Positions 34,936-47,900 of a stretch of 64,000 bases of DNA are shown here, in pieces (the first letter of the stretch is position 1; every line of letters starts with the position of its first letter). The position numbers and the translations under genes were made by a program. This DNA is from Sorghum bicolor (taxonomy: Eukaryota; Streptophyta; Magnoliopsida; Poales; Poaceae). The stretch is from the NCBI RefSeq assembly GCF_000003195.3, contig NC_012873.2, positions 66,039,615-66,103,614 of the forward strand, written 5' to 3'. The notes beneath the pieces were generated by a model that saw only the letters and a list, made by a program, of their open reading frames with translations, did not search any database and was not told where the DNA came from.

Positions 34936-35457
34936 CAACTTTCTCAAGGTCTGAACCAAATAGACTCTCATAGGCTCCTAGCACGTATAGGCAGGAGCGG
35001 AACTCAGTGAAGACGATACTGGGCTGGATCCCCAATTTGCCTTTGGCCAAACTCTGAAGGGGTAGCTATAGGCTATAGCTCCCACTTATCAGCTGATATC
35101 TCACAAGAAAAACCTTTGACATTAGGAGTAGCATCTACTGGTAGTACCTGTTGGAGTCAATGAGTGATAAGTGATCTATTTTGTTTCTTTTGTCCTGACA
35201 TTTTGTTTAGTTGGAGGGGAAATTTTTTTTGAATGTCACATCGAATATTTCGTAGGATATCAGGAGGGGCGTTTGAATACTAATAAAAAACTAATTATAA
35301 AACTTGGCTGGAAACTATGAGACGAATTTATTAAGCCTAATTAATCTATAAGTGTGGAGAATCCATGTCACCACCGGGCAAGACGATACTGGGTTTATTT
35401 CAACTTTGTGAATTTATCCTAGCGTTTTCAAAACGAAGCACCATATTACCCCCCTTA

Positions 35458-35726
35458 GAGCAACTCCAGCCCAAGTCCCTAAATTAAGCCCTTAAATTTT
35501 TATTTACATACTATGATAAAAAAAAGTAGGGGCTCAAATTAAGATCCAACTCCAACCCACCTCCTAAACAAGTAGGATAGGGGGTTCTAGAAGTGAGGGA
35601 CTGAAACTATAATTTAGGAGGGCATAGAAAATGGGAGCCCAAGTAGAAGGTGGGTTGGAGTTGATTTTTTTATCAAGTTCTAGATTTAGAATAGGAACTT
35701 GTTTAGGAGGTGGGTTGGAGTTGCTC
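35458..35726. mobile_element. Tourist-like MITE with GAGCAACTCCA ends
   Basis: GAGCAACTCCAGCCC at the left and TGGAGTTGCTC at the right form inverted repeats. They are flanked by TTA (35455-35457 and 35727-35729). The motif GGTGGGTTGGAGTTG occurs twice at the right end, suggesting an internal duplication. Confidence 0.88.
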
Positions 35727-35825
35727 TTAGCCATGCCCTTTTAGCGTAATGGTATGGGGTTAACCATATCAAAATCAGATATGTGGTAATCTGAGGACTC
35801 TTTATGCAGCCAACTAAACATATTA

Positions 35826-36085
35826 CTCCCTCCATCCTAAATTGTAAGTCATTCCAAGAATCTTGAAGAGTCAAAGCATTTTCACGTTTGACCAAAATTA
35901 TATAGTGAAATACTAAGATTTGTAACGTAAAGTGAGTATACTATGAAAATATAATTAAGAAAGAATCTAATGATATTTAGTTGGTATTATAATAATTATT
36001 ATTTTATTATATAAATTTGGTCAAACTTTAAAAGGTTTGACTCTCCAATATTATTAGAATGACTTATAATTTGGGATGGAGGGAG
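35826..36085. mobile_element. Stowaway-like MITE
   Basis: CTCCCTCCATCCTAAATTGT and ATAATTTGGGATGGAGGGAG are inverted repeats with TA on both sides (35824-35825 and 36086-36087). It is closely related in length and inner sequence (GTTTGACCAAAATTATA) to the copy at 13715-13973. Confidence 0.93.
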
Positions 36086-37375
36086 TAGTTTGTACTCCCA
36101 TTTACACTCATACCACTCGTGAAGACACCCATCTATAACAGATTGACAATGTGCAAACTAGTACACAGACAAACCAAAAAAGATACTAGCAAACATGCAT
36201 GTATGTTGCAGCAGGACTCCATACGTCTTGGAATAGAATATTGTACCTTCACTGGACGCAAGTTATTCTAAACTTATATGAGTACGGATCATGAGTTCAG
36301 GTCATAACAGGATAAGAGGGCGTATGGGCATTTTAGAAAGTAAAATAAGGATGATTGCAATAATCCCTTTGCTCTTTAATTGTAAGTATAGTATAGATAT
36401 AGCCAAATCCAGATTAAATGTATATTGTAGAATTCTTAATGCAATGTAATTCTAATGCGAGTAACACACTGTAAGATGGCTGATAATATCAAACGAACAG
36501 GGACAAGATTTTTTTTTAGTGATCAGGGCCAAGAATTGACATTGTGATGTCCAGGACCAGAGCTTGATTGCTTCGGCGCTCTTGAGTTAGCAACTCGGCT
36601 TCGAGCCTTCGGCGCCTTCCGCAGCCAACCAAACAAATGGCATGATGCACGATCGAACTAGAAAATTACACCAAACAAATCGCATGATGCACGACCTGAT
36701 GAACGAACTAGCAGCTTACACGAGCAGAGATCGTGTTTGCCTGCACAGGCTGCACTATGCTCAGACCCTGAGCTCAGTCACAATTGATTGTACTACAACT
36801 TCGTGTACTGTAGCATAAGTCATAACATATCGCAGGAACAGCACATTTGTACAGTTAACCAAAAAAAAACATTACAGCACCTCGACCATGCTCAAAAGCA
36901 GGCACAGGTGCATTTGTACATGACAGCAGTCTGTGCTAACATTTTGCCAGAAGCCACAGCCTCATAATTTACAGAGTCCTCCACGGTCACAAACAATGTA
37001 GCCACACCCTTGTTAGATGTTTAAGTTATCAGTCTATGTAACGATGCATTCTTCTTTTTCTCTTCTTTTTTCAAGAAATCTATAGGCACGGAGATATCTG
37101 AATATACAACATGAACATAGCTAGTAGTTACAACCATTCGATCTATACCAGTCAGAAGCTTCATCACGCTTTGATTGAGATTTGAGTTAACTTCCTCACA
37201 TCCACAGATGAGCTTTGATTGAGTTTCGAGTTACCTGCCTCACATCCACAGATGGCACCGTCAACCCAAGTTCAATTCACCGTAACTAGTTGGCCTGTAA
37301 CCTCCTTCACGAACCAAATAGGACTAATTCACAATAGTCAGCTATGACCACTGTACTTAGCATAAGCAAACATCT

Positions 37376-40300
37376 CTAGTCTTCAGGTTCAGCTGAGAAA
37401 TCTGGCTCATCTGGCTTCGTTAGCTTAGGCAACTCTTTCATGTTCTGAGGCACTTTTCTAGTCCTAGCTATGAATTTTAGAGCAAGACTATTCTTGGGCG
37501 GAGAATCATCATCTTCGTTATCCACTTCATCTAATCTAACGGAATTGAATGACTCCCTCATACTCAGGTCCTTTGCCATCTTCCTCCGCTTGTACCGTCT
37601 CCAAGCAGCTTGGATGAAGCATGAGGCCCACGTTCTCCAGTGGTGTGAGTAGTACCGGAAAGTGTGTTGCAACTTCTTGCTGTGCAGCCGCCTGAACTGG
37701 CTGGCAACAAACTTGAGATCCTCGGCCTGGAGTGCAAAGGCCTCCACTTCTATCAGTGCCTTCACTGTCCGAGTGGATGATGGCAAGTTCGTAGTAGGCC
37801 TGGGGACAAGAGCCCATCCAAGAAGTTCCTCACCACAGAAATCACCAGGTTTCAGGGTGATTGAATTGAAGAAACCAGTGCGACCACCATTTGTTGTGGA
37901 GCTTTCCAGTTTTCCACGGATGATGAAGAGCATCTCAGTCACTGGATCGCCTTCACGGACAATGTATGTGCCTTTTGTGCACAGTGATGATACAAGACGC
38001 TCACAGATGGCATCGAGAAGTTGATCATCCATCTGGGAGAAAAATGGAACCTGCAGCAATGCAATACGAAGCGACATTACCATACAATTATGTAGAAAGC
38101 AATAATATTGTGCAACTGTAACAGGAATGCTTTTCAGGGGGGAGGGGGCGAGTGTATTTGGATTGCTATAAATATGAGTGCGGATTGTCAGCGACATTAG
38201 AGTGCTGCACTTGAAAGACATTTCTTTTTTATAATGAAAATAGGGCCATAACACCCATTGTACCACTACATTTCTTAGCTACAAGTGTATACTCAAAATG
38301 AGAAGCAAATCACCTAAATTTGGAACTATGATGCTCACTTGTGACATAAAGAAGATACCACATAAATTCATGGTCATTATGGTGATAGAAAAGTTTGATA
38401 TATGCAGAAATGAAGTGCTGGTAACCATCATCCATAAGACAAGCATAGAAGTTTCAAATACATTGACAAAGGCATGTAAAAGTATTTACCCGTCGAACAA
38501 GACCCAAGCAAAGGTGACGCTTAATGTCACGTCGAAGGTCCGCAGGCAGAGCTTGCAATATTGACTCTTCGTTCACACCCCTAGTTGCAAGCCACTTGTA
38601 CTGGATAAACCGTCTCACCCTTTCCCGCAGTTCACAAGGAAGTTGACGATGTCTCATCCATTCCTCAGTATCTCTTTGCTTTAATCTCCATTCCTCAACC
38701 CTCACAGTAATAGATTGCAGGTAGGTCTTGACAATAATCATCACATTGTAAGATAGAAAATTACAAATGAGGTTCAAATCAATACATTTTTCAAAATGAT
38801 TATTAACATTCACGTATAAAAAAAAATGTTTACAATACAAAGCATGCAGTTAAGTGGATAAAAAATACCTGCACATTTCCAATCAAATGCGCAAACAAGA
38901 CAAGACCAAGTACCGCCAAGAATATACAGTACAGTGTCTCACCAAGATAGGTACTCACAACAAGAGTCTGACCGTAGCAGCTGTTCGAAAATTAAAGCAA
39001 TATATAGCACGTTAGCAAAAACCCATATAAAGTTATTAACTTAGAATTGGTAAAGTAAGAGAGAGAGAGAGAGAGAGAGATAGAGAGAGAGAATGAGGAC
39101 ACACTAAAGAACTACTGAATCAAGTAGACCTTTCAAAGTTTAAACATGAACTTGCAATTGCAAATTGAAGAGTAAGATCCTAACATTTTGTTGAACACAT
39201 GACAATATGCTGTTTTTGTCAAGGTCCCCAACCCATACAGTGGTGTCAAACAACATTTGGTTTATGCAAGGAACACGTAAAATAAGTTTCTATCTGGCAT
39301 TCTAATTTGAACCATAATTATGAAAATGCCTGCTAAGGACATACCTTAAATTCTGCAACCCCCACCAGAGGGAATAGAAATACTTCATTGCAAAACTTTG
39401 AGCAGGGGCTTGATTAGACAATGCAGGCCCGAACATACCAAAATCAAAACTAATAGTGTCATCACTAGCATTACATTTACTGAAGACAGAAGTTGTACTC
39501 GCCCAAGTAGCATTCAGTGTCGAATCACAATCTAGGTACTTAAGATCACAACCAGTTTCATTCAAGCACCTCGTCTTCCAGCAGAATGTCTGGCGATCGA
39601 CAGATAGAAGATACCATAGTGCACCTAGCACCTGAAAGAAGAGGAACAAGAGATGAACAGTTTGCCACATCTAACAATTAGCTACAACAAGATACGGGAA
39701 CGATGAGACCACTTAAGTGCATATGAGTATCATACATGACTAGCTATCAGATAGAGCAGCATGTTATATGCAGCCCCTTCCCAAGCAGTCTTTGCGACAA
39801 CTCCAGTAGCTTTGACAATTTCATAAGTTAAGGGGAATATGAGATACAATCTTGGAAGATACTGAGCAAGAACTATGAGCACCAGAATGTTATTGTTGTG
39901 CTCAGCAGAGGTATACTTTATGGCTGGTATCACAAACCAAACAATAATCTGCACAAAAAGTGGAAGATGCGTAAGTTAAAGGTACAGTCCAAACTGGAAA
40001 GTGGAAACCGATAATAACGATAAGAGGGTTACATGCCAATATTTTTGTATCAGGTTTCATGTCCATATGAACGGCTGTGTGTTTTACATTGGTTCGCCAA
40101 GCCCTGTCCGGAGCCTCAAACTTCATCAGGACTTGAGGGACCATCATTTTTTAACCAACAAAGGCAGAGTTCACAAAGAGAACACAGAGAAATGTTTTTT
40201 TCCTTTAATATTTTGGCCTAAGGCTTGTATAGCTAAATAAAAGTGAACTAGGACAAACTAGGTATTTTAACGAAAAGTGGCAGGGGCAATGCCATTCATT

Positions 40301-41803
40301 AAAAGAGAGCAGAAAAAGAGGCTCTAGGCTTTCAGTAGACAGACCTTGTGCACACAATAGGAGTTTCATATTTAAAAATTAAAAGCCAATGTAGTAACTA
40401 GTAAGCTCATCAACTGACAAACTAACATGAAAATGATGTTTGAACGATGTTCAGTACTGGAACATGAAAAGATATGAAGCGATAGGAAGTTAAAATTACG
40501 GGACATACAATGATATGTGTTTGGCAATGCAACAACGATAGTAGTGAAACCATATTGGAATATATAATGATATGTGTTTGGCAATGCAACAACGATAATA
40601 GTGAAACTGTATTGGAACGGATGTAGTTACCTGTTTCCAAAAGAAATAATGCATGTATCTATAATTTTTACATGCAAACCAGAAGTGCATTGTATGAATG
40701 TTTATCTCTTAAGCTCCAAAGTATCTAAGAGTGACACTTAAATCCCATTTTTAAAAATGAAGTTCGCTGTAGACCATAGTTGAATATGGTGCCTATTTAG
40801 CCAGATTAATCTTTTATGGAATGCCTTCTTTTCAGATAATCAGGCTAGGATGGTAGAACCTGGAAATGATTGTAATTATTGATTTATTGTCTTAAGTGTT
40901 ACCTGAGCAACATTAACAAATATCTATAACAAGTTCTTTAAGAGTTAAAGGGGGCCTGTTTGCATTACATTAGAACAGCATAGAGTTATTACAATCCCAG
41001 GCTCAAGTTTAACATACGTCTATACCTAGAGTTATTAGCATAGTATCTGAATTGCAACTGTCCAGTGAGCTTTAGTAGTTTTGGCTGTATGCAGACAATA
41101 ATTGCCTAAAATAAGATCAACAACAGCGAATGCTCATGACAAACCAGCTTATCAGCAAGGATCATAAGTAGTATATTATAATTAACAAGAACAAAAACCA
41201 ATAGAAGAAGCACCAAATTACCTGTGGCAAAGGCAATGCAGCGGCCACATCAACAGCTAAGTCAGATCTGATATATTTGCACGCAATTTGCTTGGGATTT
41301 GTGACAAGATCCCCTCTTCCAAACACCCTCAGAGTCGAGCTCGGGTTGATATATGCTGTTCTGAACTTTATTATGATGTGCAGGACATACAATAAATCAG
41401 CAATCGATCTGAAGAATGTAACACCGACGGCGAAACGGGTGTCTGTTCCAACGCAGAATTTGGGGCTGCCGTAGCTGATCTTGGGCACATAGAAGTAGAG
41501 GGGGTCTATAAATAGCGCGACGAAGCAGGAGAAGAGGAAGATGCGGTTCCATGTCAAGATGAAGTCGCTCGATGGGTCAAATATCTTGTTGTACCACTGC
41601 TCATCGCTCGCGACAAAGGCCCTGTGCTTCTTCGAGGTCCCCACCCCTAGCTTGCTAGCAGCGAGCCCCGCCTGCTTCTGGTGAAGCGGTATGGCTGGCC
41701 TCATTGGCGACGGCCCCGGCGCATCAGCTGCTGACCCCCGAAAAATCCTGGAGATTAATCTGGTGCTGCTGCTCCACCACGCAGCGAGCAAATCGCAGTC
41801 CAT
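37376..41803 (-). CDS. Cyclic nucleotide-gated ion channel (CNGC), group III-like
   Basis: Six exons on the minus strand: 41803-41222, 39948-39736, 39631-39345, 38980-38869, 38726-38490 and 38050-37376. All are GT-AG with matching phases, giving about 701 residues, normal for plant CNGCs. S1-S4 start at WNRIFLFSCFVALFIDPLYF. The pore spans the exon 3/4 junction (YFYSLWWGLQNL then SCYGQTL, residues 361-367). S6 is LGLVLFAHLIGNVQ. The C-linker has WMRHRQLP and RRDIKRHLCL. The cyclic nucleotide-binding domain has the phosphate cassette PGDFCGEELL (545-554). An IQ-type calmodulin site, FIQAAWRRYKRRK (622-634), follows. The C-linker and QMDDQLLDAICERLVSSL best resemble group III (CNGC14-18); this assignment is from recollection. 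CNGCs are plasma-membrane channels for Ca2+ and monovalent cations. The filter reads GQT where GQN is usual. A possible 88-nt 5' UTR intron is suggested by a donor at 41897 and an acceptor before 41809. Confidence 0.95.
39058..39092. repeat. (GA)n microsatellite in CNGC intron 3
   Basis: A short GA dinucleotide run with one TA interruption, between exons 3 and 4 of the channel gene. Confidence 0.85.
40509..40622. repeat. Tandem duplication, two 57-bp units, in CNGC intron 1
   Basis: Units beginning AATGATATGTGTTTGGCAAT at 40509 and 40566 are nearly identical, with GTAGTGAAACCATATTGG against ATAGTGAAACTGTATTGG. They lie within the 1273-nt first intron. Confidence 0.9.
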
Positions 41804-43899
41804 CGACGACTTGAAACTCGATTGCTGGCAAGCGTAGGAACGGAAGACCAGGGCGGAACTAACCCTCGGAGCAATCCATCGGAGCGAGCTTCCTTACCAG
41901 CAAAGAGGAAAAATATATGCGAGCCCCGTGCGGATCTGCACTTCCGGGAGGAGGACGAAGGCCGCCCCGCGGCGATGGTGTAGGAGGACGAGCGAGGGGA
42001 CGGAGCGCGAGAGAGCAACTGGCCGCGACGTGCTCCGGCGGAAGGAGCGTGGCGGGTACGCCAGCGGCGCGCGGCCAGGCGAAGAAGGCTTCGCTTGACG
42101 GCGCTCGTGGCGGGCGCCGGGAGGCGGGGACGAGTACCGGGCCGCCGGCGACGTACCGGGGACCGGCGAGGCGAATCCGGGATCAGGAGGAGACAGGGGC
42201 GAGGTGGACAGCGAAGCGAGTCGGCGGAGTTGAGGAGAGCCGGCGGCGAGGAGTTCGAGGAAGGAGCGGGGCTGGCGCGCGTGGGGCGTGGGAGCGGAAA
42301 GTCCCCGGACAGGATTGGTGCGGGTGCGGACGCTTCGCCACCGGCTTTGTTAGTCGCCGCTAATGGACGGGATTGGGGTTAAAACCTGGGGTTAGTGGAG
42401 CAGTTTTCACTGTGGTTAGTGCTAAGCGCGGACGGTAAATGAAGTTTTCCTTTGGGGACACGGCGATTGCCGGTAGACGGTAGTAAATTGCCGGGAAAAT
42501 GGAGTTTTTCACTGACGAAAGTTTAGTGGCAAGCAAGTAGTCGCCGGGAGGGAGACAGCGTTCATCTAGAACGGAGTTGACTTGGACTGCTTACAAGATT
42601 TTTTTGGTTATCTATCGTTCTGTTTGACACAACTCACTAGTAAAGCTAGTTTTTTAGAAAATAGTTTTATGATTAACTTTCTAGATAAAATTGAGCTATT
42701 TTAAAAAAAGTATTTGATAAAATAGCTTCACCAACTACTTCTTTCATAGATAAGAGAGATAAATGAGAAAGAGAGCTGCAATAAGCTAATTTTTTCAGTT
42801 GTCTTTGTGACAGAAGAAGAAAAACAGCTTCAGTCATAAAGCTGTTTTACAAATAAGCTGTTTATAATTTTTTTGCCAAGTTCTAATAATACTCTATTTT
42901 AAGAGAGCGAGAGAGAGAGTATACTTTTTTGTCATGGATTTTGATAAATTGGTAGTTTCGCCTTAGAAATAGGCCGTCGTCGTATTTGGTTTGAACGGGT
43001 TTGGCTCAGTTCTTCAAACTGATAGCACAAGGCAGCCACAAGGGTGTGAGTAAAGACGGGGATAGGCCTTTAAATAGATATCTACGTTTTTTCTTTAGTA
43101 TAACTAAATAAATTAAATAGATAATTTCTTCTATTATTTTTTTATTTAATTCATTTAGTTATATTAAAAAAGAATTGTGAGTATATGTTTAGAGCACTAT
43201 CCCCATCCTAAGAAACGAGTCAAACGAGGCGACATCGAGGGCGACGCTTGACCCAGTGACGGAGTTGCGGATACTCCGTATGTCTGTACAGTACAGCGAC
43301 GAGGCAAATTTGACATGTACGTGCAGCTCGTGTCTCACAAAAGAAAAACGAAACATCATATACGTATCGCTCATAAAAACAGTGCTAGTACAAACAGAGT
43401 CAATAAGCCACTGTCAGTAGTAAATAGATGGAGTACTCACGTAGGTAGTGCATGCCATCCGTGGCAGCATGCAACGTGCTGAGAACTCCATCAGACACAT
43501 GCAGATACAAAGGAGCGCGCGGCAGCGGCACCCGTTGCCGTGCGTGCCCTGCTTTCCTCCTGACGTGGAGACGGAGCCAGTTGTGAAAGAGTATAGGATC
43601 AGATCAACCACGAACTCTAATGACCGACCTCAGCAATGTACATCTATGTGTTGTACAACTCTGCAACCTCCACTAGAAAAACTCTACGCGCGGGAGACAG
43701 CGGAGGCGCGGTGCGCGACGCGGCGGGCGAGCCCGGGCCGGCGTATGCCGTTTGGTCTGGTGACCGATTCAAGTGCAGATCGAACTGCATCCTTCCGTTA
43801 TTCACCGCCTGCAGTATCAGCGTCTGAGGACCCCGACGGTGAGACTAGAACGAAACGCCGAGAACGTCGCCGTCGGCATACGTACCCTTGGTCATTAAT

Positions 43900-44420
43900 C
43901 ATTATGTCAGTGGTCCCGTGCACGTAGATGCAGCTCGTGCGTCGTGGTCCCGTGCACGTAGTGGATCAGAATGCCTTTGACCATGGCGAGAAATGGCACT
44001 CGCGTGCTGCTGCACGGCGCATGTGATGTCGAGCCTGGTGATTGTCGCGCGCCGGCGATGTTGCGGTACTCGCTCGGGTCACACGGACAGGATCGCTAGA
44101 GGTGGATGGGAGCTTGGCCTCATGTCGATCGGCATTGTTGACGGTTTGCGGCTCACCATCCTGCGCGCGGTCCAAAAGCTCGCTGGCATACTTCGACTAG
44201 GAAAAGAAGAACCCCGCGTTGGTACACTGCACTGCACATCAACGCCGAATCGTCAACATAGAGGTGGAGATACGCCGCGTCGTAGCACGAACAATGAGGT
44301 GTCGGAGCACGTAGCGACGAAGCCGATGTCATAGAGGAAGCCAGCAATCCACGTGAACCATGACCACGTACGGCGCTTGCTGGAGGCCGTACAACAACTT
44401 GAACAACAGGTCGACGAACC
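43900..44420 (-). pseudogene. Degenerate Ty1/copia reverse transcriptase fragment
   Basis: Read on the minus strand, short stretches in shifting frames resemble copia polyprotein in the correct order: KLLYGLQQAP (44403-44370 region), FLYDIGFVATCSDTSLFVLR, AAYLHLYVDD (the YVDD catalytic box), a segment like DPSEYRNIAG, and ILIHYVHGTTTHELHLR. Frame changes and stops break it throughout, so it is a dead remnant. No long terminal repeats were found. Boundaries are approximate, and homology to the left of 43900 is too weak to claim. Confidence 0.72.
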
Positions 44421-44948
44421 CGCCAAATCATCGTCCCCACCTGCAGCTGTGGAGAGGAACACCGATTCTTCCGTCTCTCATCAAACGAACGTCGGTAAAG
44501 GTTGGGATTTTGTGAACCCTCTCGAATTCTTCTCAACAATTCACGTTCTTGTGTCTGCAACGTCGTAACTCATAATTATTAAATCCCTGCATGGTTTAGG
44601 ATTAGGACGTACTAGTCACCAAAAGTACTGTTGTCCAGATAGGGTCACCAAAACAGTGCTGCTGTCTAGATAGAGGGGTTATGAATTATGATTAGTCACC
44701 AAAAGTACTGCTGTCCAGATACAGGTTAGTCTGGACGGAAATCTATTTGCCTGTTTTTGATCTAGTAAAAGACAGAATTCATCCCGACCACCCAAATAAA
44801 CTTTGTTGGATTATTTTTGTTATATAGAGATCCACAATATATTTGTTTATCGCATTTAGTTATATATAAACTAAATGATATGGTCAAAACAGTGAGCAAT
44901 AATTTGTACATTTACTTAAATTTCGAGATTATGTATAATATAAATTGG

Positions 44949-44957
44949 CTATATATA
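44949..44957 (+). promoter_or_regulatory. Possible TATA box of the HtrA-like gene
   Basis: CTATATATAG lies 34-42 bp upstream of the proposed ATG at 44991. If it is used, the leader would be only about ten bases, so either the true start is further in or upstream non-coding exons exist. Confidence 0.4.
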
Positions 44958-44990
44958 GAGAGTCTGAACGAGGGATTAATTTAAGCATTC

Positions 44991-47900
44991 ATGATATATA
45001 CTCCGAATCGAATCTGGTTCACAGGTTTGAAGGATACCGATTCCTCTGACTATAGCTCTCCACTCCGTCGCCCCAAGTCTTTACTTGTGGAAAAAACAAC
45101 TAGCAATGGGGAAATAGTGTATGAGTACAACTCAGATCAAGAGGTCGTGGATGCCTATCACAAAGATCTTCACAAGTACCAGAAGAAATTAGGTTTGTTA
45201 GCTTCCTTCTCTCTCCATATACCTAGTCCACCAGTTATTTTTGTATCGTTCTTTTATACCTATATGTCTATTTATTTATTTTGTCGAGTTTATACACGGT
45301 TCTCATGCATGCTCTTGTAATATGTGTAGCTCGTCAACAACAGCTACCCACACTTAAGGAATGCAATTATGCCCGAAATATAACTGATTGGGATAATCTA
45401 AATCAGAAGAATGCAATTCTAGATGTTGCTGAGTCTGTGCTGCGCCTTTCTTCCTCCCATGGTATTACTAATGTCTCTCTTATTTCGTTTGCTAATTAAT
45501 AGATGCAAATCCGTATTTTATTATATTACTTAAGTTTTTTTACTCTGTATTAATTTGCAGATGGCAAAGAGATCAATAGCTGTAATGGTATTATCATTGA
45601 GTGGGATGAAAGTGACAAATCTGCTATTGTTCTCACTTCTTCTCAGATTATAGCCACAAAGGTATCATTAGATGATTGGGAGGATAATAATGTTTACGTT
45701 CCCAACGCCAAGGTAAATAAGTTCTTGGATATTTGGTCAATATTCAGTTAATTCTTGGATTTTTTGTCGATATTTTGTTGTTCTTTATGTTGACATGTCG
45801 AGTCTTTGGCTACCATTGTTTGCTTAATTGCTTTTGGCTACATCTTTTTTCAGGTGACTGCTCACCTGTTAGATGGAACCATTTCTGATAATCTGACATT
45901 ATTGTACTTCAGCAAACATTATGAAGTTGCCTTTTTTAAGCTTATGGGAGGATCAGAGTTACAAGTTGCATCATTGGAACCTAAGCTTGAGTTTGGTAGT
46001 GAAGCCTGTGTGTTAGCGAGGGAGAAAGATCTTGGATTGATTTGTAGGGAGACGAAGATACTAGCATTGGATCCTTGTGACCACCAAAGGAATCACTATC
46101 TATTCATTGGTGGCTCAATTCCTCAGGTAAGAAAGCATAGAAATAGATCCCTTGCGTGACTAATTGGCTTGAGTAGTCTAGTTAGTCACATTACTTAGTT
46201 TGTATAGCTAAATAATTTGTGCTCTCTAATTTGGCATTGGTTGCCTTATTACTAAGCATTCTAGTGAGTTTAGGAGCTTTGTGCTTTTTGCTACCAACAT
46301 GTGTAGGAGCTCAGTACTCGTTGCATAGGTTCGTGTGACCTTGCTTACTAGAAATTATTTAAGTGAACTCTAGCTAGCCCAACATATTTTTTCTTGATTA
46401 GAATCTTTTGTAAGATGCAAGGGAACTTAGATATAGAGATGTAGTCTTGGTTAGACCGATAATTTTAATTTTGATTTGTTTCAGTTAGCGGTGTGATTAT
46501 TTTTAGAAAGAACTATTCATCTCCTTCTAATCCGCCATCCTGACCTTACAATGTGTCAATTCAAACTGCAAATATTGAAATATAAACAGTCCAACATTTT
46601 TTCAAAATCTAGGATGGTACAAATATTGTACAAAAAAATCAAAAATAACGAAACATGGTAGGGCATCCAATCCATAATTGCAAGACATTAGGCCCTGTAG
46701 AATTGAAAATAAGTACAGTGCATGAACTTGCTGCCAACTCAAAGACGTGTAATAAATCTTGCATCAGGCTTGGTACTACTAAAGCTTCTACTAGCAGTTT
46801 TTATCTCTTTATTTAAAAAAAATGGTGACAAACATTAAGTACATTTAGCGATTCATGGTTGTCTTTTTGTTCCTATTTTCAGACTTATTACTCTCGAGAT
46901 AAATAAGCTTCTTTAGTCTAAATCTATGTTCTTTCACGCAGTCCAGTACTGGAGGACCATTGACAGATTTCAACCGGAAAGTTGTGGGTATGGTTGTGAA
47001 TGCCTTACCTAACTTTGCCTTTATTCCTAGCTCCATTATCATCACATGTTTTCGACTGTGGCAAAGTTTCAAGTACGTGTACTTTAGTGTTCCTCTTGAT
47101 TCTTTATTTAGTTGTGCATTGTTTTAAAATTTTAATTTCCCTAAATGACTATAAAAATTAGCCAAATTAATGTAGAGATCATCTACTACTCAGTTCCAAC
47201 TTTTTTTTCCAAAGTATCACAATTTGTAATCAATTGACTGTCTGATAGTATTATACCAGTCTACGGGACATGTATTTAATTTAATAATTTTGTGATAATG
47301 CTGTATAGGAAAATTGCTCGACCCCATCTTGGTTTAAAGCTAAGGACTGTTCAATTTCTTGACATAACACATCTCGAGCAGCTATCCCGCGATTTTAAAA
47401 TTAGGGATGGTCTCATTGTTGGACAGGTATGCCTCTTTATTTTAGTTTTGTGAAACTGTTGTTTAATCTAAAATATCTATGTTCTGATACTTATAAGATC
47501 GTCTTTAGGTGTCTAGCGAATCACTTGCTGAGAGAAATGGTTTCAGAACTGGTGATATTATCTTTAGTTGTCAAGGAGAGACTGTTTTAACTATAAGCGA
47601 GGTATAAAAATATGTGTCCTTATAACCACGAGACTTTAGTGATTTTTTTAATTAAGATTGAATTCTGTTTAGTTTGAAGGTATATTGTTGGATATTTGTG
47701 CGAAACAATTTGAGGAGGGCAAGGGTCTGAACGATGAAGTAGATGTTGAGGTAAGCTTCTATTGGCAAGTTATGCTCAGGTTATTTTATTCTTTTGCTAG
47801 CATATTATCTTGTATTGGTATTACGATTTCTATCACTAGCTATTTATTTGGTTAGCATACAATAAGATATCTACTTATGTTTCCAAGCATATGCTGTCTT

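Larger units (their letters stand above)
30563..37375. other. Intergenic region between AVT1 copy B and the CNGC gene
   Basis: About 30563-30840 is GC-rich 5' flank of AVT1 copy B. Further right lie several transposon-derived repeats: 30845-31319, 31570-31927, 34627-34935, 35458-35726 and 35826-36085. AT-rich spacer separates them, including a TAAACTTTAGAG-type degenerate repeat at about 32160-32290. About 36.8-37.37 kb is likely the 3' UTR of the CNGC gene. Open frames of 60-110 codons are present but match nothing. Confidence 0.6.
41804..44990. other. Intergenic region between CNGC and the HtrA-like gene
   Basis: About 41804-42400 is GC-rich promoter and 5' UTR sequence of the CNGC gene; its long open frames have no recognisable product. 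At 42620-42890 there is a degenerate repeat whose inverse is near 22.6-22.9 kb (TAAAGCTG, AAGAAGTAG-type blocks, both with CTCTCTCATTTCTC-like tracts). A copia fragment lies at 43900-44420. The last 400 bases are AT-rich promoter sequence of the next gene. Confidence 0.55.

Noticed and set aside
43448..43927. A 159-codon open frame on the plus strand
   Set aside because: No similarity recognised and it borders a decayed copia remnant on the other strand; most likely non-coding.
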